Shown piece by piece: positions 34,580 to 42,492 of a stretch of DNA of 64,000 bases. The position numbers and the translations under genes were made by a program. Numbering within the stretch: position 1 is the stretch's first letter; each line of letters begins with the position of its first letter. Source of the DNA: Kitasatospora sp. NBC_00240 (GTDB lineage: Bacteria > Actinomycetota > Actinomycetes > Streptomycetales > Streptomycetaceae). The notes beneath the pieces were generated by a model. It did no database searches and was not told the origin of the DNA. It was given only the letters and a program-made list of their open reading frames with translations. The stretch is taken from positions 372,001 through 436,000 of the forward strand of contig NZ_JAPEMU010000001.1 of assembly GCF_026342405.1 (NCBI RefSeq), read 5' to 3'.

Positions 34580-36336
34580 TCATCGGCGGCCGGACCCAGC
34601 AGGACGAGCGCGTCGCCGAGCCTGGGCAGCGGCCGGTTCGCCTCGGTCACCGGGTCCAGCCGGCCGTCGCGGCGCACCACGAACAGCACGTCCCACCCGT
34701 CCGGCACCTCCGGACCGGCCTGCCTGGTCACCACCACCGCCCCGGCCTCGTGCCGGCGGGTCAGCGCCGAGGCCGTCAGATCGGCACCGAACAGCACCTC
34801 GCCGCCGATGAACGGCGCCACCACGCCGAGGCTGTCGCGCGGCGCGCCGACCCGGTGCACGGAGCCCTCGACGCTCGCCCGCAGCACGGCGGTCGCCAGC
34901 GCGTTGAAGTCGTCCTCGGTGGTCAGCAGGTACACCGCGGTGATGCCCTCCAGCTCGGCGCCCTCCCCGGTGGCGGCGGCCAGCAGCTCTCCCGGCGCGA
35001 GCTCCAGGCCGGCCCGTCCGATCCGCTCGCGCTGCTGCTCCAGGCCGGCCCACATCAGCACCTCCAGGCCGGCCGAGCGCAGCGCCAGTCCGAGGTCCAC
35101 CACCCACGGATCGCCGCCGACCAGCAGCGGGCGCGAACGCGACGGGCGGACGACCCGCAGCCGCCGCGCGACGGAGGAGGCGGTCAGCCCGTACAGCGTG
35201 ACGGTCGCGACGATCACCACGAAGGTGGCCGGCAGGATCCGCTGGGCGCCGTCGAGCCCCTTGGCCACCAGCCCGGCGGAGAAGGTCGAGGCGGTGGCCG
35301 CCGCGACGATGCCGCGCGGTGCCATCCAGCCGATGAAGGCCCGCTCGGCGCCGGGTACATCGGTGCCGATCGTGGACAGGAAGGCCACCATCGGCCGGGC
35401 CACCAGGACCAGTACCACGGCCAGGAGCAACGCGGGGAAGGCCACGTCGCGCAGCGAGTCCGGGGTGACGGTGGCCGAGATCGAGATGAAGAGCAGCCCG
35501 AGGATCAGGCTGACCAGGGTCTCGAAGAACGGCCGCCGGACCGGGCCGTCGAAGGCCCTGATGTTGGCCACGGCCAGGCCCATCACCACCGCGGTGATCA
35601 GCCCGGTGTCGTCGCGCAGGACGTCGCTGACGGCGGCCACCCCGATCACCGCGGCGAGCTGCGCCGTGGTGCCGAGCACCTCGCCCAGCCCCAGCACCCG
35701 AAGCAGCACCCAGAGCAGGGCGGCCCCGACGACGCCGCCGGCCAGCCCGATCCCCACGCTGGCGAGGAACTGCAGCGCTCCCGTGCGGAGCCGGACACCC
35801 GTCCCGGTGGCGACCACGTGGAAGACCAGGGCACCGAGGATGCCGCCGACCGGGTCGATCAGCGAGCCCTCCCAGACCAGGATGTGCTGCAGCCGGTCCT
35901 TGGGGCGGACGAAGGCGAGCAGCGGCCCGACCACGGTCGGCCCGGACACCACCAGGATCGCCCCGAGCATCACGGCGGACCGCCGGTCCATCCCGAGCAG
36001 CGGCATCGCGACCGCCGTCCCGATCAGCCAGGTGACCAGCACACCGACCCAGATCAGCCGGACGACGACCCGCGGGATGTGTCCCTTGAGCTTCCGGAGG
36101 TCCAGGCCGAGGCCGGCGTCGTAGAGGATCACCGCGACCGCCAGCGACACCATGGGCGAGAAGGCGGTGCCGAGCAGCCGCTGCGGGTCCAGGTCGTCGA
36201 ACAGGGCGCCTGCCGCGAAGCCCACCGGCAGCAGGACCACCAGTGCGGGGACCCGCAGCCGGCCGGCCAGGATCTGCGACCCGACGGCCAGTGCCAGGGT
36301 CAGGCCCACACCGATGAGGACCTCGTCGGTGGTCAC
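34558..36336 (-). CDS. CPA-type cation:proton antiporter with C-terminal regulatory domain
   Basis: 592 residues. Twelve or so hydrophobic segments in residues 1-395 with sodium/hydrogen exchanger features (LLPVGFAAGALFDDLDP, the ion-site helix with VVSGPTVVGPLLAFV, and LVWEGSLIDPVGGILGAL). Residues 410-592 form a soluble domain resembling RCK_N (WVVDLGLALRSAGLEVLMWA, ITAVYLLTTEDDFNALATAVLRAS) and a TrkA_C-like end (LPRLGDALVLLGPA). Expected to exchange Na+ or K+ for H+ under nucleotide or ion control. GTG start with GGAGG six bases upstream. Converges on and overlaps the HIT gene. Confidence 0.9.
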   Translation of the reverse strand: MTTDEVLIGVGLTLALAVGSQILAGRLRVPALVVLLPVGFAAGALFDDLDPQRLLGTAFSPMVSLAVAVILYDAGLGLDLRKLKGHIPRVVVRLIWVGVLVTWLIGTAVAMPLLGMDRRSAVMLGAILVVSGPTVVGPLLAFVRPKDRLQHILVWEGSLIDPVGGILGALVFHVVATGTGVRLRTGALQFLASVGIGLAGGVVGAALLWVLLRVLGLGEVLGTTAQLAAVIGVAAVSDVLRDDTGLITAVVMGLAVANIRAFDGPVRRPFFETLVSLILGLLFISISATVTPDSLRDVAFPALLLAVVLVLVARPMVAFLSTIGTDVPGAERAFIGWMAPRGIVAAATASTFSAGLVAKGLDGAQRILPATFVVIVATVTLYGLTASSVARRLRVVRPSRSRPLLVGGDPWVVDLGLALRSAGLEVLMWAGLEQQRERIGRAGLELAPGELLAAATGEGAELEGITAVYLLTTEDDFNALATAVLRASVEGSVHRVGAPRDSLGVVAPFIGGEVLFGADLTASALTRRHEAGAVVVTRQAGPEVPDGWDVLFVVRRDGRLDPVTEANRPLPRLGDALVLLGPAADDQVAPRP

Positions 36337-36446
36337 GTAGGGCCTCCGCCCCCGCGTGGTCGGACGAACCGGCCGGGGCGGACGCGGGCCCGGCCCGGCG
36401 GTGGCCCGGCCGGCCCGGACGCCTTCTCCGGAGCGTGCGGGCCCGG

Positions 36447-36469
36447 GTCGACCGAGTCAAGGAGGACAC
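36447..36469 (-). promoter_or_regulatory. Shared 23-bp element, copy 1
   Basis: 22 of 23 bases identical to 49593-49615 and in the same orientation relative to a membrane-protein gene. Read on the minus strand it holds TTGACT, a fair -35 box, in CTTGACTCGGTCGAC, 110 bases before the antiporter start. Confidence 0.45.
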
Positions 36470-36561
36470 GTCGGTGCGGCCCGATTCGCCGGCCTTCCGG
36501 CCCTCCGGGGCCCGGTCGCCGCAGCGAACGGGTGACGGGGGACGCGCCTCACCGACCCCGG

Positions 36562-36638
36562 CCCGACCCGACCCGGTACACCCGACCCGACCCGGTACAG
36601 GTGTGCCGGGGGCGCGGGCGGGCGGGCGGGCGGGCGGG
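36562..36638. repeat. 19-bp tandem pair and CGGG run
   Basis: CCCGACCCGACCCGGTACA occurs twice in tandem (36562-36599), followed after 15 bases by six CGGG units (36615-36638) that end at the stop codon of the acetyltransferase gene. Confidence 0.8.
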
Positions 36639-37169
36639 TCAGGCGTACTCGGTGAGGTCGATCGCGTGCACCTGCAGCGGGTGGCCGAGTACCGGGTCCC
36701 TGGTCTCGGACACCAGCTCCATGCCGAGCTTGTCGAGGACGTTGCGGGAGGCCTCGTCGCCGGAGCGGACGACGGCGACGACCCGGTCGAGGCCCCGGTC
36801 CTCCAGGGCGAACTCCAGCGTGGCGTGCGCGGCCTCCGAGGCATACCCCTGGCCCCAGAACTGCCGCCCGAACCGCCAGCTGATCTCGACCGCGGGCAGC
36901 ACCTCGGGCAGGTGCTCGGGGACCGAGAGGCCGGTGAAGCCGGCGAGCTCCCCCGAGGCCAGCAGCTCGACGGCGAAGAGGCCGAAGCCCTCCTCGTCCC
37001 AGTCCTCCTCCCAGCGCTCGATCGCCTCCGCCGTCTGCTCCAGGTCGTACCGGGAGCCGTCGCCGATCCAGCGCATGACCTCCGGGTCCGCGTTGATCTC
37101 CGCCATGGGTACCAGGTCGTCGTCGGTCCAGCGGCGGAGGACGAGTCGGGGGGTGTGGATCTCGGTCAT
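36639..37169 (-). CDS. RimJ/RimL-type GNAT acetyltransferase
   Basis: 176 residues: MTEIHTPRLVLRRWTDDDL at the N terminus and GNAT core with GRQFWGQGYASEAAHATLEFA and SRNVLDKLGMELV, the RimJ/RimL (Acetyltransf_3) pattern. Acts on an N-terminal or small-molecule amine; target unknown. Start at ATG 37169; no ribosome site, but CAGGAT sits six bases upstream, suggesting a leaderless transcript. Confidence 0.87.
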   Translation of the reverse strand: MTEIHTPRLVLRRWTDDDLVPMAEINADPEVMRWIGDGSRYDLEQTAEAIERWEEDWDEEGFGLFAVELLASGELAGFTGLSVPEHLPEVLPAVEISWRFGRQFWGQGYASEAAHATLEFALEDRGLDRVVAVVRSGDEASRNVLDKLGMELVSETRDPVLGHPLQVHAIDLTEYA

Positions 37170-37353
37170 GCCCCCATCCTGTCGACTGCCGGGCCGATCC
37201 GGTAATCCGCGCCCGGCGCCGCGGCCGCGGAGAAGCCGGCGGCGCGGTGCACGGGGGCAGAAGGGCCCAGCCGGGCCCGCAGGCGCGAAGGGGACCCGCA
37301 GGCGCGAAGAAGGGCCGGCGGCGCGCGGGCACCGGGGCGCCCGAACACAAGGC

Positions 37354-37381
37354 GAAGGCCCGGCTCTCCGGCCGGGCCTTC
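37354..37381 (-). terminator. Hairpin terminator
   Basis: Perfect 11-bp stem GAAGGCCCGGC / GCCGGGCCTTC with a six-base loop. On the minus strand it follows the short ORF at 37505-37629 and precedes the acetyltransferase promoter. Confidence 0.65.
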
Positions 37382-37504
37382 GGACCTCTCCGCCCCCGGC
37401 GGAGATGGGATCTCGGGGCCGTGACAGCGGTCCCTGCCGGAGCTGCGGGCTCCCGCCCTGGATGTCCGGCGCGGCTCCGCCTCGGCGGAGCATCGGTTCT
37501 TCGT

Positions 37505-37629
37505 TCAGACCTTCTTCTTGCCTTCGTACAGACCTCGGCGGCCACGTACCAGCGGGCGACCGGGTCGGCTCCGTCCTTGCGGAGCGCGCTGATCAGCTCC
37601 TTCCACCATCCCTCCGCCCGCCGGATCAC
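37505..37629 (-). pseudogene. Small ORF with apparent frameshift
   Basis: From GTG 37629 one frame reads VIRRAEGWWKELISAL then DGADPVARWYVAAEV; the frame one step over, at the same point, reads YEGKKKV and stops at 37505. Joined they give a sensible 40-residue protein with a basic end, and a terminator lies 120 bases downstream, which supports a former or slippery small gene. I do not recognise the product. The first frame alone runs on without a stop into the next genes. Confidence 0.35.
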
Positions 37630-37816
37630 GCAAGCACCCGGGCCGAGATTCCCCGGCCCGCCGGGGACCTCGGCGGCGGTCCCCGGTCGGAGTCGGACCT
37701 GACCGGCGGCACCCCGGGTGCGGCGCGGCGCGGCGCGATCCCGGCCTCGGGTGATCACACTGATCCTGACAGTGGGAGCAGCTGTCTCCCCGGCCCCGCC
37801 CGCCCGAGGAGTATGT

Positions 37817-38611
37817 GTGCAGATCGATCTGGCCGGCCGGACCGCGGTCGTCTCCGGCTCCTCCCAGGGCATCGGCCTGGCCGTCGCGACCGGCCTGGCC
37901 GGGGCCGGCGCACGGGTGGTGCTGACCGGGCGTTCCGAGGCGCGGCTGCGGCGGGCGGCGGAGCGGCTGCGTGACGCCGTCCCGGCGGCCGAGGTGTCCG
38001 CCGTGGCGGGCGACCTGACCGTCGCCGAGGGCGCCGAGCAGCTGTGCGCGGCCGTCCCGCAGGCCGACATCCTGGTCAACAGTCTCGGCATCTTCGGCCC
38101 GACACCGGCCCTGGACATCGACGACGACCTGTGGCGCGAGTACTTCGAGACCAACGTGCTGAGCGCCGTCCGGCTGATCCGGGCCTACCTGCCCGGCATG
38201 ACGGAGCGGGGCTGGGGCCGGATCCAGAACATCGCGAGCGACTCCGCCGTGGTGATCCCCACCGAGATGATCCACTACGGCATGTCGAAGACCGCCCTGC
38301 TCGCGGTGTCGCGCGGCTTCGCGAAGGCGGCGGCCGGCAGCGGGGTGACGGTGAACTCCGTGATCGCCGGCCCGGCCCGGACCGAGGGCATCGAGGACTT
38401 CGTGTACTCGCTGGTCGACCGGGACCTGCCCTGGGAGCGGGCACAGCGCGAGTTCATGCGGGAGTACCGCCCCCAGTCGCTGCTCGGCCGGCTGATCGAA
38501 CCGGCCGAGATCGCCAACCTGGTCGTCTACCTCAGCTCGCCCCAGGCCTCCGCGACCACCGGTGCGGCCGTACGGGTAGACGGCGGGTACGTGGACGCCA
38601 TCCTGCCGTAA
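37817..38611 (+). CDS. Short-chain dehydrogenase/reductase
   Basis: 264 residues, classical SDR. Cofactor motif SGSSQGIG (residues 13-20) and Arg41 in TGRSEARL, which favours NADP(H); NNAG equivalent is VNSLG; catalytic Ser (IASDSA), Tyr and Lys (YGMSK, about residues 155-159). C terminus ATTGAAVRVDGGYVDAI is typical of the FabG-like class. GTG start with GAGGAG five bases upstream. Substrate unknown. It stands alone upstream of a hypothetical gene. Confidence 0.9.
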   Translation: MQIDLAGRTAVVSGSSQGIGLAVATGLAGAGARVVLTGRSEARLRRAAERLRDAVPAAEVSAVAGDLTVAEGAEQLCAAVPQADILVNSLGIFGPTPALDIDDDLWREYFETNVLSAVRLIRAYLPGMTERGWGRIQNIASDSAVVIPTEMIHYGMSKTALLAVSRGFAKAAAGSGVTVNSVIAGPARTEGIEDFVYSLVDRDLPWERAQREFMREYRPQSLLGRLIEPAEIANLVVYLSSPQASATTGAAVRVDGGYVDAILP

Positions 38612-38708
38612 CCGTGGCCCGTGCCCGGCCGGTCGGCGCCGGGCCCGGACGGCCGGGGCGCAGCCGGGTGCCGGGGAGGGTACCCGGGCGTCCCCGCGCC
38701 GGGATGGC

Positions 38709-38714
38709 TAGCCT
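38709..38714 (+). promoter_or_regulatory. -10 element TAGCCT, leaderless start
   Basis: TAGCCT, six bases, ATG 38721. No ribosome site. No good -35. Confidence 0.4.
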
Positions 38715-38720
38715 GGCCGG

Positions 38721-39320
38721 ATGGCACTGCAGGGTTTCGGGACGACGCAGTTCCAGCTGGTGCTGCTGCGGCGGATGGCCGACTTCAACCCCGGGCTGGT
38801 CGACGAGGCGGTGCGGTGGCTCGGCTCGTCCCGGGCCGAGCTGCGGGAGGCGAACAAGCGCTGGCAGGCGATGATCCGCGCACCTCGCTTCCCGCGCGGG
38901 GCTAGCCGGTTCGCGCTGGTGCTCGGGCCTCCGGGGTCGAGCCGCCCGCTGCGGATCGGCGACCTCCGGTGCACCGCCCAGCAGTGGGTGCTCCCGCTCT
39001 GGCCCGAGCTGCGCTTCGAGGTGCTGCTCGGCCCGGCGAGCACCGGCGGCGGGGGCGCGCCGGTCCTGAACGAGTGGCTGGTGCGGGCCGAGGGCTCGGC
39101 GCCGCCCGGCCTGCGGACCCTGGCCGACCTGACGCCGTGGAGTTGCGTGGTGTCGGACGTGGCCGAGGCCTTCCCGCCGGCCGTGCCGCGGGAGGGCAGT
39201 GCGCCGACCCGGTGGCAGCTGGACTTCGCCGCCCCCGATCCGGCGGGGGTGCGGCGCGGCCTGACGGCGGACTTCACCTGGGGACTGCTGCAGGAGGTCC
39301 GGGCCGCCGACGGGCCGTGA
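38721..39320 (+). CDS. Hypothetical protein
   Basis: 199-residue cytoplasmic protein, not recognised. Starts MALQGFGTTQFQLVLLRRM with an amphipathic helix (residues 10-60), then a beta-rich middle (SRFALVLGPP, RCTAQQWVLPLWPELRFEVLLGP) and Trp-rich end (TPWSCVV, TADFTWGLLQEV). Codon use is that of a real gene, and similar length proteins occur as lone genes in streptomycetes. Appears leaderless. No motif suggests enzymatic function. Confidence 0.7.
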   Translation: MALQGFGTTQFQLVLLRRMADFNPGLVDEAVRWLGSSRAELREANKRWQAMIRAPRFPRGASRFALVLGPPGSSRPLRIGDLRCTAQQWVLPLWPELRFEVLLGPASTGGGGAPVLNEWLVRAEGSAPPGLRTLADLTPWSCVVSDVAEAFPPAVPREGSAPTRWQLDFAAPDPAGVRRGLTADFTWGLLQEVRAADGP

Positions 39321-39439
39321 GGCGGACACCGGCCCTACCCCGGGGCCAGGGCTTCCGTTCGGCGCCGCACCCGGGTTCTGCCTCCCGCCGGCCGGACCGG
39401 GGACAACGGGGGCGCGGTTATGTACGATGCCGTTCAACA

Positions 39440-39459
39440 TGGTTACCCATCGGTAACCA
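39440..39459. promoter_or_regulatory. Perfect palindromic operator before the enoyl-CoA hydratase gene
   Basis: TGGTTACC-CATC-GGTAACCA, 8-bp arms without mismatch, 44 bases before the start codon and 12 bases after a -10-like TACGAT (39423-39428). Symmetry and size suit a TetR-type repressor of fatty-acid genes; the regulator is not in the window. Confidence 0.65.
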
Positions 39460-39502
39460 CGGTGCGGCCGCCGCGCCCACCGCCCCGGACGAAGGAGCAG
39501 TC

Positions 39503-40174
39503 ATGCCCACGCTCGACCGCCAGGACGGCGTCTTCGTCCTGGACATCGGCGCCACCGAGAACCGCTTCCACCCCGACTGGCTCGCCTCCGTCAACGCGCT
39601 GCTGGACGAGGTCGAGAACGCCGAGGGACCGCGCGCCCTGGTGACCGCCGCGAGCGGGAAGTTCTTCTCCAACGGCCTGGACCTGGAGTGGCTGTTCGCC
39701 AACGCGGACCGGGCGAACGAGTACGTCGGCGGCGTCCAGGCCCTGCTGGCCCGGGTGCTGACCCTCCCGATGGTCACCGTGGCGGCCCTGCAGGGGCACA
39801 CCTTCGCCGCCGGAGCGATGCTCTCGCTGGCCCACGACTTCCGGGTGATGCGAGCCGACCGGGGCTTCTGGTGCCTGCCCGAGGCCGAGATCAACATCCC
39901 GTTCACCGCCGGTATGTCGGCGCTGATCCAGGCCCGGCTGACCCCGCAGACCGCGCACGAGGCCATGGTCACGGCCCGCCGCTACGGCGGCCACGACGCG
40001 CTCGCCGCCGGGGTGGTCGACCGCACCGCGGACGAGGACGCCGTCCGCCGGACGGCCGTCGGGATCGCCGCCGCGCACACCGCCAAGGCCGGCCCGACCG
40101 TGGGCACCATCAAGACCCGGATGTACGCCCGGGTGCTGGACGCGCTGCAGGAGAAGGAGTTCACGCTCGGCTGA
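39503..40174 (+). CDS. Enoyl-CoA hydratase/isomerase family protein
   Basis: 223 residues of the crotonase superfamily, shorter than the usual 255-270. Visible are KFFSNGLDLEWL (oxyanion hole, N-terminal), LQGHTFAAGAMLSLAHDFRVMR (second oxyanion-hole loop) and WCLPEAEINIPFTAGMSAL. Family sites for the catalytic Glu pair: Glu in PEAEIN occupies the isomerase-type position. The resemblance is to eukaryotic peroxisomal Eci1-like and plant delta-3,delta-2 isomerases. AAGGAG five bases upstream of ATG. Probably controlled through the palindrome upstream. Confidence 0.87.
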   Translation: MPTLDRQDGVFVLDIGATENRFHPDWLASVNALLDEVENAEGPRALVTAASGKFFSNGLDLEWLFANADRANEYVGGVQALLARVLTLPMVTVAALQGHTFAAGAMLSLAHDFRVMRADRGFWCLPEAEINIPFTAGMSALIQARLTPQTAHEAMVTARRYGGHDALAAGVVDRTADEDAVRRTAVGIAAAHTAKAGPTVGTIKTRMYARVLDALQEKEFTLG

Positions 40175-40217
40175 GCACCGGGCCGCACCCCGCCCGACCC
40201 GGGACGTGCGGCCGGGC

Positions 40218-40265
40218 GTGCGGCCGGGTGGGTGACCGGGCGTGCGGCCGTGTGGGTGACCGGGC
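40218..40265. repeat. 24-bp tandem repeat, 2 copies
   Basis: Units at 40218-40241 and 40242-40265 differ at one base; a partial copy precedes them. Noncoding gap. Confidence 0.75.
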
Positions 40266-40387
40266 GGGTGACCTCGTCCGGGGTCACCCCCGGCGCTTCG
40301 AGGGGCGAACGACCCCATCGGCAGGCGCGGGGGCGGCGCCGCGCCCCGATCGGCGCAAGGCTCTGGCCAACACCGGCGCGGCCCTGA

Positions 40388-40393
40388 TAGGAC
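40388..40393 (+). promoter_or_regulatory. -10-like TAGGAC, leaderless start
   Basis: TAGGAC, six bases, ATG 40400; no ribosome site. Confidence 0.35.
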
Positions 40394-40399
40394 GGCGGC

Positions 40400-41989
40400 A
40401 TGCACACGGCACCCGAGCTCCCGGCCCGCTCCTCCTACGACGTGGTGATCGTCGGTGGCGGGCACAACGGCCTGGTCGCCGCCGCCTACCTGGCCGGCGC
40501 CGGGCGCAGCGTGCTCCTGCTGGAGCGGCTCGGCCGGACCGGCGGGGCCGCCGTCTCCACCCAGGCCTTCCCGGGCGTGGCCGCCCGGCTGTCCCAGTAC
40601 TCGTACCTGGTGAGCCTGCTGCCACGCAAGATCGTCACCGAGTTGGGCCTGAAGGTCGAACTGCGCCGGCGGCGGATCTCCTCGTACACGCCGACCACCC
40701 GGGACGGGCGCCCGACCGGCCTGCTGGTCGACGTCGGGGACAACGTCAGGACGGCCGCCGCCTTCCGCGAACTCACCGGCTCGAAGGGCGAGTTCGAAGC
40801 CTGGCAGGCGTTCTACGGGATGACCGGGCAGGTCGCCGAGCGGGTCTTCCCGACCCTCACCGAGCCGCTGCCGTCCCGCTCCGAACTGCGCGCGCGGGTG
40901 GGCGACGACGCCGCCTGGGAGGCGCTGTTCGAGCGCCCGATCGGCGAGGCCGTGGAGCGGTCGTTCAGCGACGACCTGGTCCGTGGGGTGGTCCTCACCG
41001 ATGCCCTGATCGGCACCTTCAGCCACGCCCACGACCCCTCGCTGCGCCAGAACCGCTGCTTCCTCTACCACGTGATCGGGGGCGGCACCGGCGACTGGGA
41101 CGTACCCGTGGGCGGGATGGGCGCACTCACCCGGGCGTTGGACCACGCCGCGCGGTCGGCCGGCGCCGAACTCCGCACCGGCTGCGAGGTGACGGCGGTC
41201 GCCACCGACGGGAAGGACGCCGAGGTGAGCTTCCGGTCCGGCGGGGCCGAACACACCGTCGGCGCGGGCCAGGTGCTCTGCGGCGCGGCCCCGCGGGTGC
41301 TCGCCCGGCTGCTCGGCGAGACCCCTGCGGACCCGGCCCCGGAGGGCGCGCAGCTGAAGGTCAACATGCTGCTGCGCCGACTGCCCCGGCTGCGGGACCG
41401 CGCCGTGGACCCGCGCGAGGCCTTCGCCGGGACCTTCCACATCGCCGAGTCCTACAGTCAGTTGGAGGCGGCGTACCGGCAGGCCGCCGCCGGCCGCGTC
41501 CCGGCGGCCGCGCCGTCCGAGATCTACTGCCACTCCCTCACCGATCCGTCGATCCTCGGCCCGGAGCTGGTGACCCGGGGCTACCACACCCTGACCCTGT
41601 TCGGCCTGCACCTGCCCGCCCGACTGTTCCCGGACGACGGGGACGCCGGGCAGGAGTCGGCGCGGCGGGAGGCCGCCCTGCGGGCCGTCCTCGCGCCGCT
41701 GGAGGCCCACCTCGACGAACCGCTCGCGGACTGCCTGGCCAACGACGAGCGGGGCCGGCCCTGCATCGAGGCGAAGACACCCCTGGACCTGGAACGCGAA
41801 CTCGGCCTGCCGGGCGGCAACATCTTCCACCGCGACCTGCGGTTCCCCTACGGCGAGGACCCGTCGGACCGCTGGGGTGTCGCCACCGCCCACGCCAACG
41901 TGCTGCTGTGCGGGGCCGGCGCGATCCGGGGCGGCGGCGTCAGCGGGATCCCCGGGCACAACGCGGCGATGGCGGCGCTCGGACGCTGA
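40400..41989 (+). CDS. PYROXD2/CrtI-like FAD oxidoreductase
   Basis: 529 residues. FAD-binding Rossmann motif VVIVGGGHNGLVAAAYLAGAGRSVLLLER (residues 14-42, split over strand-helix-strand) and the C-terminal FAD motif AGAIRGGGVSGIPGHNAA, as in phytoene desaturase-like and PYROXD2 proteins. No adjacent carotenoid genes, so a carotenoid role is unlikely; PYROXD2-like oxidoreductases lack an established reaction. Stands alone with a leaderless-type start. Confidence 0.85.
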   Translation: MHTAPELPARSSYDVVIVGGGHNGLVAAAYLAGAGRSVLLLERLGRTGGAAVSTQAFPGVAARLSQYSYLVSLLPRKIVTELGLKVELRRRRISSYTPTTRDGRPTGLLVDVGDNVRTAAAFRELTGSKGEFEAWQAFYGMTGQVAERVFPTLTEPLPSRSELRARVGDDAAWEALFERPIGEAVERSFSDDLVRGVVLTDALIGTFSHAHDPSLRQNRCFLYHVIGGGTGDWDVPVGGMGALTRALDHAARSAGAELRTGCEVTAVATDGKDAEVSFRSGGAEHTVGAGQVLCGAAPRVLARLLGETPADPAPEGAQLKVNMLLRRLPRLRDRAVDPREAFAGTFHIAESYSQLEAAYRQAAAGRVPAAAPSEIYCHSLTDPSILGPELVTRGYHTLTLFGLHLPARLFPDDGDAGQESARREAALRAVLAPLEAHLDEPLADCLANDERGRPCIEAKTPLDLERELGLPGGNIFHRDLRFPYGEDPSDRWGVATAHANVLLCGAGAIRGGGVSGIPGHNAAMAALGR

Positions 41990-42047
41990 ACACCCCGCCG
42001 GGCGGCCCGTCCGGACGGCACGTCAACCGGCCGCGGGCCGCGCTTCA

Positions 42048-42102
42048 GCCGGATGCCGGGCGGAGCGTCAGCCGAATACCGGGCGGAGCGTCAGCCGGAT
42101 TC
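42048..42102. repeat. 23-bp tandem repeat, 2.4 copies
   Basis: GCCGGATGCCGGGCGGAGCG plus TCA, repeated with two changes (42048-42070, 42071-42093) and a nine-base start of a third unit. Confidence 0.75.
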
Positions 42103-42207
42103 AAATGGGGTGCACGGCCGCTCCCGGCCCGCCTACACTCGCCGACGAAGCGCGCACCGCCGTGAACCACGCGGTGCGCACCCGTGACGAGTGAGGGGAG
42201 ACCGGCC

Positions 42208-42324
42208 GTGCGCTACCGCACCGCTGTCGTCGTGCCCCCGTCCCGGTTCGAGGTGATCCTGGTGTCTTCGTGCGCCCGGTTCCGGCTGCGCGGCCGGAAC
42301 CGGATGTCCGCGACGAACACCTGA
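42208..42324 (+). CDS. Short leader ORF upstream of the EF-G-like gene
   Basis: 38 codons from GTG 42208 to TGA 42324, with GGGGAG seven bases upstream. The peptide begins VRYRTAVVVPPSRFEV and ends RGRNRMSATNT. Its second half contains a perfect 11-bp hairpin (42276-42303), so translation of the ORF must affect RNA folding before the EF-G-like gene 170 bases downstream. Translated short leaders with attenuators are known upstream of tetracycline ribosomal-protection genes, which are EF-G relatives. The peptide itself is not one I recognise. Confidence 0.45.
   Translation: MRYRTAVVVPPSRFEVILVSSCARFRLRGRNRMSATNT
42276..42303 (+). promoter_or_regulatory. Hairpin inside the leader ORF
   Basis: CCGGTTCCGGC-TGCGCG-GCCGGAACCGG, perfect 11-bp arms, ending 21 bases before the leader stop codon. 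Confidence 0.6.
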
Positions 42325-42492
42325 CCCCTGCCCGGCCGTTGCCGGGCCCGCCCGACCAGCTGCGCGACCGGCCCCGGCCGCGCCGTGGCGGGCCGCACCG
42401 CAGCAGGGGTCCGACCCGGCCTGGAACTCCGGGCCGTTTCGTCCGGGAATCGCGCCGCCCCCTTCCCGGATCATCCCGAAAGGCCATCGGCC

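Larger units (their letters stand above)
36337..36638. other. Promoter region of the antiporter, with repeats
   Basis: 302 bases without a gene. Contains the GTCGACCGAGTCAA element (36447-36469) shared with 49593-49615, two 19-bp repeats (36562-36580 and 36581-36599) and a (CGGG) run at 36615-36638 able to form a G-quadruplex on the plus strand. Confidence 0.5.

Noticed and set aside
40400..41989. Phytoene desaturase (carotenoid) assignment
   Set aside because: CrtI-like fold but no crtB/crtE or other carotenoid genes nearby, and the sequence resembles PYROXD2-type proteins more.
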